Shown: piece by piece, positions 1-7,682 of the stretch
How the letters are laid out: every line of letters begins with the position of its first letter
How positions within the stretch are numbered: the first letter of the stretch is position 1
From: Bacteroidota bacterium
Lineage (GTDB): Bacteria > Bacteroidota > Bacteroidia > B-17B0 > Aurantibacillaceae
Direction: 5' to 3'
Assembly (NCBI GenBank): GCA_025359355.1
Contig: JANYGR010000217.1
Coordinates: 1-12,370, forward strand
Length of the DNA stretch: 12,370 nucleotides
Program-made: the position numbers and the translations under genes
Notes under the pieces: model-generated
The model's input: the letters and a program-made list of their open reading frames with translations, nothing else
What the model was told of the DNA's origin: nothing
Databases searched by the model: none

Positions 1-1237
1 GAGTTTACAAGTAAATGTAAAAGATTTGTTATCAAACTTATACCACAACCGTGGTGTAGTGGAAACGTTATTTGGACAACGCGATCAAATAACCGTAAAC
101 GAATTATTAAGTAGAGAAGATATTAGCGAAGATCAATACCGAAAACTCGTATCGTTAGATATCTTGTATGAATATGAAAACATCGTGAGCTTAAACGATG
201 CCGTCGTAGCTATGTTTGAAGACTTTATGGAAATAGGCGAAGTAACGCCAGGCTTCATCAACGACTATATCAACGAACTCAAACGTTATATTAATTTCTA
301 CCAAGATGCTCGCGAGATGCGCTTCTTGCGTAGTATCAAAAAATATTTGAAGCGTATTAATTCAACATTAACTCGTGAAATTATTAAGCTTCAGAAAAAT
401 GTAGATGATACTTACAAAAATGAAAGTAACTACCGCATTAAGCTTCAAAAGCTGGAAGACTATAGAGAAAAACGAGATTCCATTATACAGTTTATCAAAA
501 AAACAAGTGAGGTAATTGATGAATCAAGAGCAATGTTCAATTTAACGAATGACTCCGAATTATTTGGTATCGTTGCTTCTTTAAGAATAAGTTTAATTGA
601 AAATTTAGATTTCTTAATTGAAATTCAAACGGACATCACTGACTTTATTAATAAAATTCAGTTCCAATTAGACGTATACAAAAAAGCGCAACAACTCAAA
701 GAAATCAAGGATCATGGAGCATTGCATTTCAAAACTAATTTCAGAGAAATTGTAAGCGGCATCAACACACTCAAACACAACGGACACAAAACACCTAAAA
801 CAAAAATCCATATTGATTTCTTGTATAGCGATGATGGTCATGTATTGTGTAAACGTATTGCAGAGAAGTACAAAATTACTCGCCTAATGGTGCGTGGCTT
901 GGCAGATAAAATGCCTGGGAACTTTAAAGACAAAGGATTAGAACAACAAATAAAATTAGATACAGAAAAATTAGTAGAGCGTTTTTTAACTCAATCGAAA
1001 GCAAATTTATTTGAGTATTTAATTGATTACAAATTCCCCAAAGCTATTGGTACTGTTACGTTTGAAGATAGACTGTCGTTATTCGTAGAGATTGCAATGG
1101 AATATCAAAATCAATTGGATTTTAAATACCGCCTACAATATTTCGATTATACCTTAGGTGATGATGTCAAAAAACGTTTAGGCTATACATTGATATTGCC
1201 AATGAAGGAAAAAGCAAAAAAAGAAAAAGCTAAATAA
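1..1237 (+). CDS. Condensin kleisin-like subunit (MksF/JetA/MukF type), 5' partial
   Basis: Probable non-SMC kleisin subunit that bridges the heads of the SMC-like ATPase encoded at 2997. The frame is open to the window edge (first full codon at base 2), so the true start lies upstream; the TTG at 26 is internal, in a leucine codon. About 411 residues are visible. The first ~70 look like a winged helix (NLYHNRGVVETLFGQ ... ENIVSLND). A long helical, charged middle with coiled-coil character follows (to about residue 245), then a mixed C-terminal domain that ends in a Lys-rich tail (KEKAKKEKAK). This winged helix-helical bundle-C-terminal domain plan is that of MukF/MksF. The strongest support is position: the F-E-B gene order of mukFEB and mks operons. 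Seen: architecture and order. Inferred: kleisin function. It is much shorter than Pseudomonas MksF, and the family name is from memory, without a profile search. Confidence 0.75.
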   Translation, partial: SLQVNVKDLLSNLYHNRGVVETLFGQRDQITVNELLSREDISEDQYRKLVSLDILYEYENIVSLNDAVVAMFEDFMEIGEVTPGFINDYINELKRYINFYQDAREMRFLRSIKKYLKRINSTLTREIIKLQKNVDDTYKNESNYRIKLQKLEDYREKRDSIIQFIKKTSEVIDESRAMFNLTNDSELFGIVASLRISLIENLDFLIEIQTDITDFINKIQFQLDVYKKAQQLKEIKDHGALHFKTNFREIVSGINTLKHNGHKTPKTKIHIDFLYSDDGHVLCKRIAEKYKITRLMVRGLADKMPGNFKDKGLEQQIKLDTEKLVERFLTQSKANLFEYLIDYKFPKAIGTVTFEDRLSLFVEIAMEYQNQLDFKYRLQYFDYTLGDDVKKRLGYTLILPMKEKAKKEKAK

Positions 1238-1268
1238 TATATCCCTTATGGGTATTAAAATATAAAAC

Positions 1269-1883
1269 ATGGAAGACACGATTAACTTCAACTTACCAAA
1301 ACAAACACACGATATTTTTGCAGTAATGGCTCGTGGTAATTTTATTTCCAGCAATGGCAGTAAAGACGGGATGAATCGCTTGTACGACGTTATCAATAAT
1401 CCTGATAATTTTGATAGACTCCAAGCTTATTTTAACGTGATACGTTACAACATAGAGCGTGGAAATAACTTCTTTTACTTTTCTAAATTAGGTGAACCAA
1501 ACAGTGAACTTGAAAAAAAATTAGAACGTTTTGAACGTTATATCGACATCATTGATTTATTCGCTAGTATGGATAATAAAATTGGTATCGGTAGTCGTTT
1601 CCGTCCGGGAGAGATTTCAGAAGAGTGTAATGCAAACGTACGATTGAAACAAAAATTACAAAAAATTCCGTTGTATCGCTCAGAAACCTTGCACAACAAG
1701 GTTCGCGAGATATGTGATTTAATGAGTCGTGATTCATTTTTAGAATTAGAAGACGAAAAATCTGAATCTTATAAAGTACTGGATTCATACTCTTACCTAT
1801 TGGATGTAATTAATTCAGTAGCAATTTATGAGGATACATCTTTAGGTGGTGGCGATGATACACAAGGATTAGTTTATAATTAA
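1269..1883 (+). CDS. Condensin small subunit, MksE/JetB (MukE-like)
   Basis: Protein of 204 residues, predicted cytoplasmic, with no signal peptide or membrane segment. It has the layout of MukE/MksE "kite" proteins. An N-terminal winged-helix-like region has an F-x-x-M-A-R-G-N-F-I-S pattern (residues ~17-27). A helix and beta hairpin follow, ending in GNNFFYF (~67-73), the counterpart of the ...GFFYL hairpin of MukE. A second helical/winged unit (FERYIDIIDLFASMD onward) and an acidic, glycine-containing tail (DTSLGGGDDT) complete it. In the known complexes this subunit dimerises and binds the kleisin, and it modulates DNA loading by the SMC ATPase. The ATG lies 31 bases after the upstream stop, and codon use matches the flanking condensin genes, so the three subunits are probably co-transcribed. 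JetB (DUF4194) of Wadjet has the same role; sequence alone does not separate it from a housekeeping MksE. Confidence 0.75.
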   Translation: MEDTINFNLPKQTHDIFAVMARGNFISSNGSKDGMNRLYDVINNPDNFDRLQAYFNVIRYNIERGNNFFYFSKLGEPNSELEKKLERFERYIDIIDLFASMDNKIGIGSRFRPGEISEECNANVRLKQKLQKIPLYRSETLHNKVREICDLMSRDSFLELEDEKSESYKVLDSYSYLLDVINSVAIYEDTSLGGGDDTQGLVYN

Positions 1884-1919
1884 AATCGTTCTCTTATCTA
1901 ATAACTATAATTAAAAATA

Positions 1920-2939
1920 ATGATAATAAAAAAACTACTATGTATTTTGAGTCTGGCTATTGCTGGGTTATCGGTTGCTCAAACCAAATACTCAACAACG
2001 TCTGATGATTTTAATAATTACCATTCAACTGTATCAGCAGCAGAACGTATGTTTAAAAACGATTCGTTATTACAAGCGTATGCTAAATTTGACATTGCGT
2101 TTGAGAATTATAAAGGCGTAATAAATCCTTCACATTATTTTAAAGCCGCATTATGTGCTATTAAAATCAAAGAAGAATATAAAGCTTTGCACTATTTAGA
2201 GAAAGCAATTACTAACGGTTATGAAATCGACAGCAATAAATTAGCGCTAGTAGTTTTTAATAATCAAAACACTAAGCAAGAATATCTAGCAAATATTGGT
2301 AAATGGAACGCTACCCGAGACGCCTCAAGGAACACGGCTTTTGAGGGAGAACTATATGCTTATGCACCTACTCCTAATAAGTTAGCTGACTTAAAATACA
2401 TTGAAGCATTAACCTATTGCAACACATGTAATAAAACGAAGACTTGTAGTAAAACAACGCCTGATTATGTTTCTAAAAATAAAATTTTAAAAGAAAGAAT
2501 GAAAAGGGATTCCGTTGCGGCAGCAAAACTTTTGGCTAACATCAATCAATATGGCTTCCCTAATTTAAAAATAGTTGATAAGAAAGCCTGTGAAATAGCT
2601 CGTACTATTCTTTTAAATTATGATGCCGACAAAGCCAACGAAAGATTAGATGGCATTTTGTTTAAAGCGTTAAATGATGGCTATATCTCACCTTCTTTTT
2701 ACGCACAAATTATTGATAGAAGAAATGTAAAAGCAGGGTTAAATCCTGAATTTTATGAGCCCATCACAGGTTACGAAAAAACAATTGCTGCCAGTATGGC
2801 TGGTGCCAATAATAAACGTAAAACCATCGGATTATACAATATCATATTGCCGCCAAAAACAACACAAAAACCAGTTGCAACTGCTAAAGGAGGCGTTGCG
2901 ATGACTAAACCAACGGATGGAAATTTGTACGATTACTAA
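1920..2939 (+). CDS. Exported TPR-like protein with DUF6624-like C-terminal region, inside the condensin operon
   Basis: Protein of 339 residues. It begins with a classical signal peptide (MIIKKLLCILSLAIAGLSVAQ, cleavage near A20-Q21; no lipobox at a suitable place), so it should act in the periplasm or at the surface. Residues ~35-100 form TPR-like helix pairs (AAERMF..., HYFKAALCAIK, ALHYLEKAITNGYE). A cysteine cluster C167-x2-C170-x5-C176 follows. Residues ~205-285 resemble a divergent DUF6624 domain: YGFP with a central G/P, a Cys-containing helix, an Asp-rich loop near NYDAD, then IDRRNVKAG (D266-R268) and a Tyr-containing end, the places where that family carries its DR and Q-x-YG-type motifs. 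The C-terminus is low-complexity (Lys, Thr, Pro, Ala). The gene is 36 bases after the MksE-like gene and 57 before the SMC gene, so it is probably co-transcribed, although the partners should be cytoplasmic. The DUF6624 link is from memory and tentative; function unknown. Confidence 0.8.
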   Translation: MIIKKLLCILSLAIAGLSVAQTKYSTTSDDFNNYHSTVSAAERMFKNDSLLQAYAKFDIAFENYKGVINPSHYFKAALCAIKIKEEYKALHYLEKAITNGYEIDSNKLALVVFNNQNTKQEYLANIGKWNATRDASRNTAFEGELYAYAPTPNKLADLKYIEALTYCNTCNKTKTCSKTTPDYVSKNKILKERMKRDSVAAAKLLANINQYGFPNLKIVDKKACEIARTILLNYDADKANERLDGILFKALNDGYISPSFYAQIIDRRNVKAGLNPEFYEPITGYEKTIAASMAGANNKRKTIGLYNIILPPKTTQKPVATAKGGVAMTKPTDGNLYDY

Positions 2940-2981
2940 GAGGTAATTATAGTTCAAAAATTAAAAAAAGAAAGAAACATA

Positions 2982-2987
2982 GAGGAG
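2982..2987 (+). promoter_or_regulatory. Strong Shine-Dalgarno-like site for the SMC gene
   Basis: GAGGAG lies 9 bases before the ATG at 2997 and includes AGGAG, complementary to the 16S anti-SD. No comparable site precedes the other starts in this window (1269, 1920, 6727, 7241, 7839), where the upstream bases are only A/T-rich as usual in Bacteroidetes. It supports the chosen start and suggests stronger or independent translation of the ATPase. Confidence 0.5.
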
Positions 2988-2996
2988 AAAATTAAA

Positions 2997-5900
2997 ATGG
3001 AAGACAACTGTAGAATATTAAATAGAATTGTAGAAATAAATATTGCAAACGTAAAGTATACCGACTTAGAGTTAAGTGGTAATACGTGTTTTGTAGGAAC
3101 AAATAACTTTGGTAAAACATCCTTACAACGTGCGATCTTATTTTTTTATAGCGCTAATAGTCGTGGATTAGGTATCGCACCATCACAAAAACCATTTGAT
3201 GAACATTATTTCCGGAATGAAAATTCATACTTGATTTATGAAATACGTACGGAAGACAAACCATTTTTTGTGATTGTTTACCGCCACAATAAATTGGTAT
3301 TTCGCTTTGTAGATGCGGAATACAGCCCTGATTACTTTTTTAATGAAAATGATGAGGCGCTTAAAATGAAGGACATCGTTGCTGGTTTCGATAAGCGAGG
3401 AATCTATATTTCCAATCAAATTGATACGTTTGAACGTTACAGAAATGTATTATATGGAACTGAAACAGATAAACAATTATCTAAATTTTATTTACTAAAA
3501 GGAAATGAAAAATATCAAAACATTCCTAAATCAATTACCAACGTTTTTTTAAGTTCTAAAAGCAGTATAGATAGTCGTTTCATTAAAGATTTTATTGCGA
3601 ACTCCTTAACTACTGAAAACAGTAGCATTAAGCTAGAGCAAGTAGAAAGACAATTACGTCAGTTCAACGAAAAATATTCGGATATAGAAACGTATTTGAA
3701 AAAAGAAACTCAACAACTGATTGAATTTATCGATAAAAAATACGACCAAGTTCACATGTTGAAAGGCGCACAGATGGAGATGGCTGACAAATTAGGTAGT
3801 AGCCTTCGTTATGCTGAAACACAAAATGAAACTATTATAAAAGCATCTCGCGAAAAAGAAGAAGAGATTGAAAAATTAGCAGAAGGAAACGAAGAACAAA
3901 AAACTCATTTAGAAGAAAAACAAAAAGATATACGTGAAGAGATTGGTTACTACGATAAATCCATTCGTGAAGCCAATAAAAAATTAAAAGAATATAAAGA
4001 CAAAAACATTGATCAGGCAGTAGAAAAAAATGCTGAAAGAGAAAAACTACTAGTTGATTTAAATATTGCTCGTCGTGAGTATGAATCGTTAACCTCAAAT
4101 GTGCAAAGCATTGAGATGAAGTATTCATCGTTGATTGAGCAATTACGTAACGATAAAACAGCTTATGTAAATAAAATTAATTCTCGCACCAGCGAAATAT
4201 TTAATCATTACAACGAATTACAATTATTACAAAAAAACGAATTCAATAAAAAAGATGCTGAGTTAAAACAAAAACGCGAAGAGGCTTTAACTGATTTAAA
4301 TGCAGAAGTAACCTCTAAACAAATTGAGTTCAACGAATTAAAAGCAGAAGAAAAAGTAATTCGTAATACACGTTTTTATGAAAATGAAATTAAAGCTCAA
4401 GAAACTGAATTGGCAGATTTACGAGCAATAAATTATAAAAACAAATCGGAACGTGCTATTAAAACTAACTTAGTTCAAACCAATCAAAAAGAATGGGAGA
4501 ATTTAGAACAGAAATTAAAAACCGCTTCGGCCCATCAAATTCAAAAAACGAATAACGAAATCATTCGTGTAAAAAATGAAATCAAAGCCATTGAAGAAAA
4601 ACTAAACGTACAACACGATGCCTTATATGGTTATTTAGAAAAAAACGTAAAGGATTGGCACACAACTATTGGTAAAGTAGTTAATGAAGATTTATTATTT
4701 AGAACTGACTTAGACCCCAAAATCATTGCTGATAAAGCGTTTTCATTGTACGGCGTTACCTTAAAATTGGATGATGTACAGGTTGTTTCAAAAACAATTG
4801 AAGAATATCAATTTGAAAAAAATGAACGCAATGCCATTATTCGTGATTTAGAAGAATCGTTAAATCAATTTCAAACCAGCAACAACGAAGAAAAAATGTT
4901 GGCTGCTGATAAATTTGGTAAGCAATTAGGTGAATTAAAAGAAGATTTAAAAGTTTTAAATTACTCGTTAGAATTAGCTGATAAACGTGAGAAAAAATTA
5001 ATTCTTGAAATTGAAGATTGGAAACAACGTGCTAGCACAGAAATTGAGCAATCCTTATCTGGCAACAAACAAAAAATAAATATCATTGAAGAAGAATTAG
5101 CAATCTTAAATAAAAAGAAAAATAATTTATTAAACGATTTTAATACTCAATTTGATAAATTAAAAATATTTAATGATGAGCGTTTAGCTGATTTGAAAGG
5201 AAGACAGGAAACTGAAATCTCTGAATTAGAAGTTGAAAAGAAAAATCAAGTAAAGGAATACGAAGAAAAAGAAACACAATTAAGCTCTGAAAAGGAATCA
5301 AACTTCAAAGAAAAAGGCGTCGATAATAAAGAGATCAAGCGTATTGACTCTCGTATCAAAGAATTACAAGATGCTTTAAAAGAAATTGAACAATACTCTC
5401 AAGTAGTTAATGATTACTTGAAAGATAAGCGTGATATCTTTGATAAACTCCCTGATTTCATTCAGAAAAAAGAAGAGTATGTAAAAACAGCAAACGACTT
5501 AAGTACAGAGTTAGAAGAAATTGCCCGTAAATACAACATCAAACGTATGGAGTTGAATAAACAAAAACGTGCCTTTGATGAAGAGTTAATTGAATTTAAT
5601 AATGGTATCAATTATTTCACAAAAAACTTTAGAGAAACACCTGTTTACAATAAGTATGTAGATATTATTGAGCGTGCAGAACCAAAGAAAACAAATTACT
5701 CGGTAATGGATTTGTGTACACAACTCCTTAAAAACGATTCGCACTTTAATGAGGAATATGGGGCATTTCAACGTTATGTTAATGAATTTGCAGGTAAGTT
5801 CAGATTAGAAAATCACTTTAACTTCGTTATTCGTAATGATGCGTCTCAGGGCGAATACGAACGCTTTGCGCAAAACTTACGTTCATTTATCAATGAAGCA

Positions 5901-6683
5901 AAAATTGAATTATCAATTGCAGAAACGGCTACTCAAATTGGATTAGTGACTGATAGTATTGCTACCAAAGTAAAAGAACTAAGCGGACAAAAAGATAAAA
6001 TCCAACACATCATTACCTTAATTGCTGAAGATTTTAAAAAAGCGGAATTTGAAGAATCAAAATTAATTGAGTTCATCAAAATCAGATTGGAAGATTCGGA
6101 AAATAAAGTTTACAAATTATTAAAACGTATACAAGAATTCCGTGAAGAAAATGGGTTAGTGTATAACGAAGGATTATTTAATACTGATTTTGCAACACAT
6201 AAAAATAAAGAAATTTCTAACCGTGCTGTGAAATTATTAGAGCAATTACGCAACGCTATCAAGGAACAAGAGCAAGAGGAGATTCGTTTACAAGATTTAT
6301 TTGAATTACGATTCAACATTAAAGAAGGAATGAATGAAACTGGCTGGACGCATAAAATTGATAGTATTGGTAGTACAGGTACAGATATCTTAGTGAAAGC
6401 AATTATTTACATCACCTTATTACATGTATTTATTAAAGAATCTTCTCACCGCAGTAGCACTGATTTTAAGGTACATTGTATCATTGATGAGGTTGGTCAA
6501 ATTTCGGCACATTACTTACGTGAACTATTACGTTTTGCAAAAAACAGAAACATTATGATGATTAATGGTTTACCAAATAAATCGGGCTTAGAAGCGCATT
6601 ATAAATACACCTATCAATTTCGTAGAGAAGAAAATAACAACGTTCGTATTTTCCCAAGTATAGTAACGGAAGTAGAGGCTTAA
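2997..6683 (+). CDS. SMC-like condensin ATPase (MksB/JetC/DUF3584-like)
   Basis: A 1228-residue ABC-type ATPase, the motor of the condensin-like complex. Walker A is GTNNFGKTS at residues 34-42. The signature region, at ~1123-1130 (SIGSTGTD), leads into a hydrophobic helix (LVKAIIYITLLHVF). Walker B is HCIIDE at 1160-1165, with Asp1164 and catalytic Glu1165. A conserved-looking C-terminal motif follows (NRNIMMINGLPNK, ~1183-1195). Between the head halves are two long charged coiled-coil arms (~230-535 and ~605-890), broken at ~540-605 by a compact hinge-like region (TTIGKVVNEDLLFRTDLDP, SLYGV). A smaller globular insert lies at ~900-980. This is the folded layout of SMC/MukB/JetC proteins; the signature and Walker B context is what I recall for DUF3584 and MksB-like ATPases. 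Known relatives entrap and extrude DNA as dimers with kleisin and kite subunits, here encoded at 1-1237 and 1269-1883. The key catalytic residues are intact. Cytoplasmic, no signal peptide. Whether it defends against plasmids or organises the chromosome is not decided by sequence. Confidence 0.9.
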   Translation: MEDNCRILNRIVEINIANVKYTDLELSGNTCFVGTNNFGKTSLQRAILFFYSANSRGLGIAPSQKPFDEHYFRNENSYLIYEIRTEDKPFFVIVYRHNKLVFRFVDAEYSPDYFFNENDEALKMKDIVAGFDKRGIYISNQIDTFERYRNVLYGTETDKQLSKFYLLKGNEKYQNIPKSITNVFLSSKSSIDSRFIKDFIANSLTTENSSIKLEQVERQLRQFNEKYSDIETYLKKETQQLIEFIDKKYDQVHMLKGAQMEMADKLGSSLRYAETQNETIIKASREKEEEIEKLAEGNEEQKTHLEEKQKDIREEIGYYDKSIREANKKLKEYKDKNIDQAVEKNAEREKLLVDLNIARREYESLTSNVQSIEMKYSSLIEQLRNDKTAYVNKINSRTSEIFNHYNELQLLQKNEFNKKDAELKQKREEALTDLNAEVTSKQIEFNELKAEEKVIRNTRFYENEIKAQETELADLRAINYKNKSERAIKTNLVQTNQKEWENLEQKLKTASAHQIQKTNNEIIRVKNEIKAIEEKLNVQHDALYGYLEKNVKDWHTTIGKVVNEDLLFRTDLDPKIIADKAFSLYGVTLKLDDVQVVSKTIEEYQFEKNERNAIIRDLEESLNQFQTSNNEEKMLAADKFGKQLGELKEDLKVLNYSLELADKREKKLILEIEDWKQRASTEIEQSLSGNKQKINIIEEELAILNKKKNNLLNDFNTQFDKLKIFNDERLADLKGRQETEISELEVEKKNQVKEYEEKETQLSSEKESNFKEKGVDNKEIKRIDSRIKELQDALKEIEQYSQVVNDYLKDKRDIFDKLPDFIQKKEEYVKTANDLSTELEEIARKYNIKRMELNKQKRAFDEELIEFNNGINYFTKNFRETPVYNKYVDIIERAEPKKTNYSVMDLCTQLLKNDSHFNEEYGAFQRYVNEFAGKFRLENHFNFVIRNDASQGEYERFAQNLRSFINEAKIELSIAETATQIGLVTDSIATKVKELSGQKDKIQHIITLIAEDFKKAEFEESKLIEFIKIRLEDSENKVYKLLKRIQEFREENGLVYNEGLFNTDFATHKNKEISNRAVKLLEQLRNAIKEQEQEEIRLQDLFELRFNIKEGMNETGWTHKIDSIGSTGTDILVKAIIYITLLHVFIKESSHRSSTDFKVHCIIDEVGQISAHYLRELLRFAKNRNIMMINGLPNKSGLEAHYKYTYQFRREENNNVRIFPSIVTEVEA

Positions 6684-6726
6684 TTTATTTAACCTTATAA
6701 ATATAACCAATGTATGTTATAATATT

Positions 6727-7131
6727 ATGAAAACAATATTTATCATTTTAACTGCAATTTTACTTTCTTGCGAACAAGAAAAGAATGAACATAAGAGTCT
6801 AAGTGAAATTGCTAACGAAATGAATGCATTATGTCCAAAAATGCTAGATGACGCAACAAGGTGGGATAAAGTTAGAGCGTCTGGCAATAGTTTAGAATTG
6901 ACTTTTACTTTAGTTGATATGGACAAAGATTCAACAGACACGGAAGGTTTAACAAAAGAATTAAAATCTTTTATAAAAAACACACTAGCAAAAGGGTTTA
7001 GTATGCACAAGACTCAAATAGATTTGATCTATATAAAAGAAAATAATATTGTTTTTCATTATGTGTATTTAGATAAAAGAAAAAACGTTTTGTCAGATAT
7101 AATTATCAAGCCCGAAGAATACGCTGAATAA
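6727..7131 (+). CDS. Small putative lipoprotein, function unknown
   Basis: Protein of 134 residues with a lipoprotein signal: a short hydrophobic N-terminus (MKTIFIILTAILLSC) with Cys15 as the probable lipidation site. The mature start CEQEKNE is acidic/charged and could act as a Bacteroidetes surface-export tether, though this is weak. The body contains ALCPKMLDDATRWDKV followed by a beta-rich stretch (LELTFTLVDMD), a Lys-rich helix (LTKELKSFIKNTLAK) and a second beta stretch (IVFHYVYLDKRKN), ending in a short IIIKPEEY motif. This helix/beta pattern with a "CP-hhD--TR-D" opening resembles small hypothetical proteins I have seen in many Gram-negative genomes, but I cannot name a family. The ATG lies 43 bases after the SMC stop, with no Shine-Dalgarno site and no clear terminator between. 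All three Arg codons are AGA/AGG, unlike the condensin genes, so it may be an accessory gene added behind the operon. Confidence 0.75.
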   Translation: MKTIFIILTAILLSCEQEKNEHKSLSEIANEMNALCPKMLDDATRWDKVRASGNSLELTFTLVDMDKDSTDTEGLTKELKSFIKNTLAKGFSMHKTQIDLIYIKENNIVFHYVYLDKRKNVLSDIIIKPEEYAE

Positions 7132-7152
7132 ATAGTTATCTTTATTAAAATA

Positions 7153-7196
7153 TTTCAGTAGACAACGGTTCAAACCTAAATTAAAATAAACTGAAA
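7153..7196 (+). repeat. Imperfect stem-loop left of the TonB-like gene
   Basis: TTTCAGT (7153-7159) is the exact reverse complement of ACTGAAA (7190-7196), a 7-bp stem with a 30-base loop. The loop holds a small inner repeat around GGTTCAAACC (7167-7176), and AACG (7164-7167) is matched by CGTT (7199-7202) just outside. It sits directly before the inverted-repeat arm at 7200 and has no T-run after it, so it is not a typical terminator. Confidence 0.45.
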
Positions 7197-7199
7197 AAC

Positions 7200-7219
7200 G
7201 TTAGCAGTAATAACTACAG
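7200..7219 (+). repeat. Left arm of a 20-bp imperfect inverted repeat
   Basis: GTTAGCAGTAATAACTACAG. Its partner is the reverse complement of 7662-7681, which reads GTTAGCAGTAGCAACTGAAG. The first ten bases are identical and 16 of 20 match overall. The two arms bracket the TonB-like gene at 7241-7633 with little spare DNA, as in a small cassette or miniature mobile unit. Confidence 0.55.
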
Positions 7220-7240
7220 ACATAAAATAAAACTTAAACA

Positions 7241-7633
7241 TTGAAATTCATTCATACAATACTTTTATCAATTACGTTGACAAATATTTGTTTTGCTCAA
7301 CAGCAAGAAATAGATAGTATTATAATAAATGGTGATTGTGCTCTTAGTGAGGAAATGCCTTTATTCATTGGAGGTAATGATTCTCTTAAAAAGTTTATAT
7401 CTGGAAATTTTAATTTATCTGTCGACAATCGTTGTTGGGAGGGTAGAATATTTTTAAAATTTGCTGTTGAAAAAGATGGCGCATTGACTAATATAAAGGT
7501 TATAAGAGGACTTAGTGATTATTTGGACAAAGAGGCAATAAGAGTTTTAAGCATTATGCCTAAATGGAAACCCGCTACAAGAAATGGCAAACCTATTAAA
7601 ATGTTCATTAATCTTCCAATGAAAATTGGCTGA
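7241..7633 (+). CDS. Secreted free-standing TonB C-terminal domain protein
   Basis: Protein of 130 residues. The TTG start at 7241 is chosen because a stop (TAA at 7235) lies two codons upstream and only this start gives a complete signal peptide (MKFIHTILLSITLTNICFAQ, cleavage near A19-Q20). No in-frame ATG appears until after the signal sequence. The mature part is almost entirely a TonB_C-like domain: PLFIGGNDSLKKFI at the front, then GRIFLKFAVEKDGALTNIKV, the LDKEAIRVLSIMPKWKPA helix and NGKPIKMFINLPM at the end. These are the hallmarks of Bacteroidetes TonB C-termini (GG--L, F-V--DG, LD-EA-RV, MP-W-P, GKP). Full TonB proteins have a membrane anchor and a proline-rich spacer that spans the periplasm; both are missing. 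The protein may be a periplasmic domain with another partner or a TonB competitor. Four of five Arg codons are AGA. It is the only gene between the inverted repeat arms. Confidence 0.8.
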   Translation: MKFIHTILLSITLTNICFAQQQEIDSIIINGDCALSEEMPLFIGGNDSLKKFISGNFNLSVDNRCWEGRIFLKFAVEKDGALTNIKVIRGLSDYLDKEAIRVLSIMPKWKPATRNGKPIKMFINLPMKIG

Positions 7634-7661
7634 TATATTTAGACGAAATAGTTAAACTACA

Positions 7662-7681
7662 CTTCAGTTGCTACTGCTAAC
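7662..7681 (-). repeat. Right arm of the 20-bp imperfect inverted repeat
   Basis: Reads CTTCAGTTGCTACTGCTAAC on the + strand, the inverted partner of 7200-7219 (16/20 matches, with TACTGCTAAC matching exactly). It begins 28 bases after the stop of the TonB-like gene and is followed at once by the hairpin at 7683. Confidence 0.55.
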
Positions 7682-7682
7682 C

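Noticed and set aside
26..28. TTG at 26 as the true start of the first gene
   Set aside because: The frame is open upstream to the window edge and the leucine sits within a helix-like stretch (VNVKDLLSNLY), so the gene is better read as 5' truncated by the window.
1238..1268. Hairpin TATCCC-TTAT-GGGTAT between the first two genes
   Set aside because: Only three G-C pairs form before a T-T mismatch; too weak for a regulatory claim.
2997..6683. Assignment as Rad50/SbcC or canonical Smc
   Set aside because: Walker A is followed by a MukB/DUF3584-like context, the signature is STGTD rather than LSGGE, no zinc-hook CxxC is present in the middle, and the neighbours are F- and E-type subunits rather than SbcD/Mre11 or ScpA/B.
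6717..7010. Minus-strand ORF of 97 codons opposite the lipoprotein gene
   Set aside because: It is antisense to a gene with a clear lipoprotein signal and has no domain, start context or promoter of its own.
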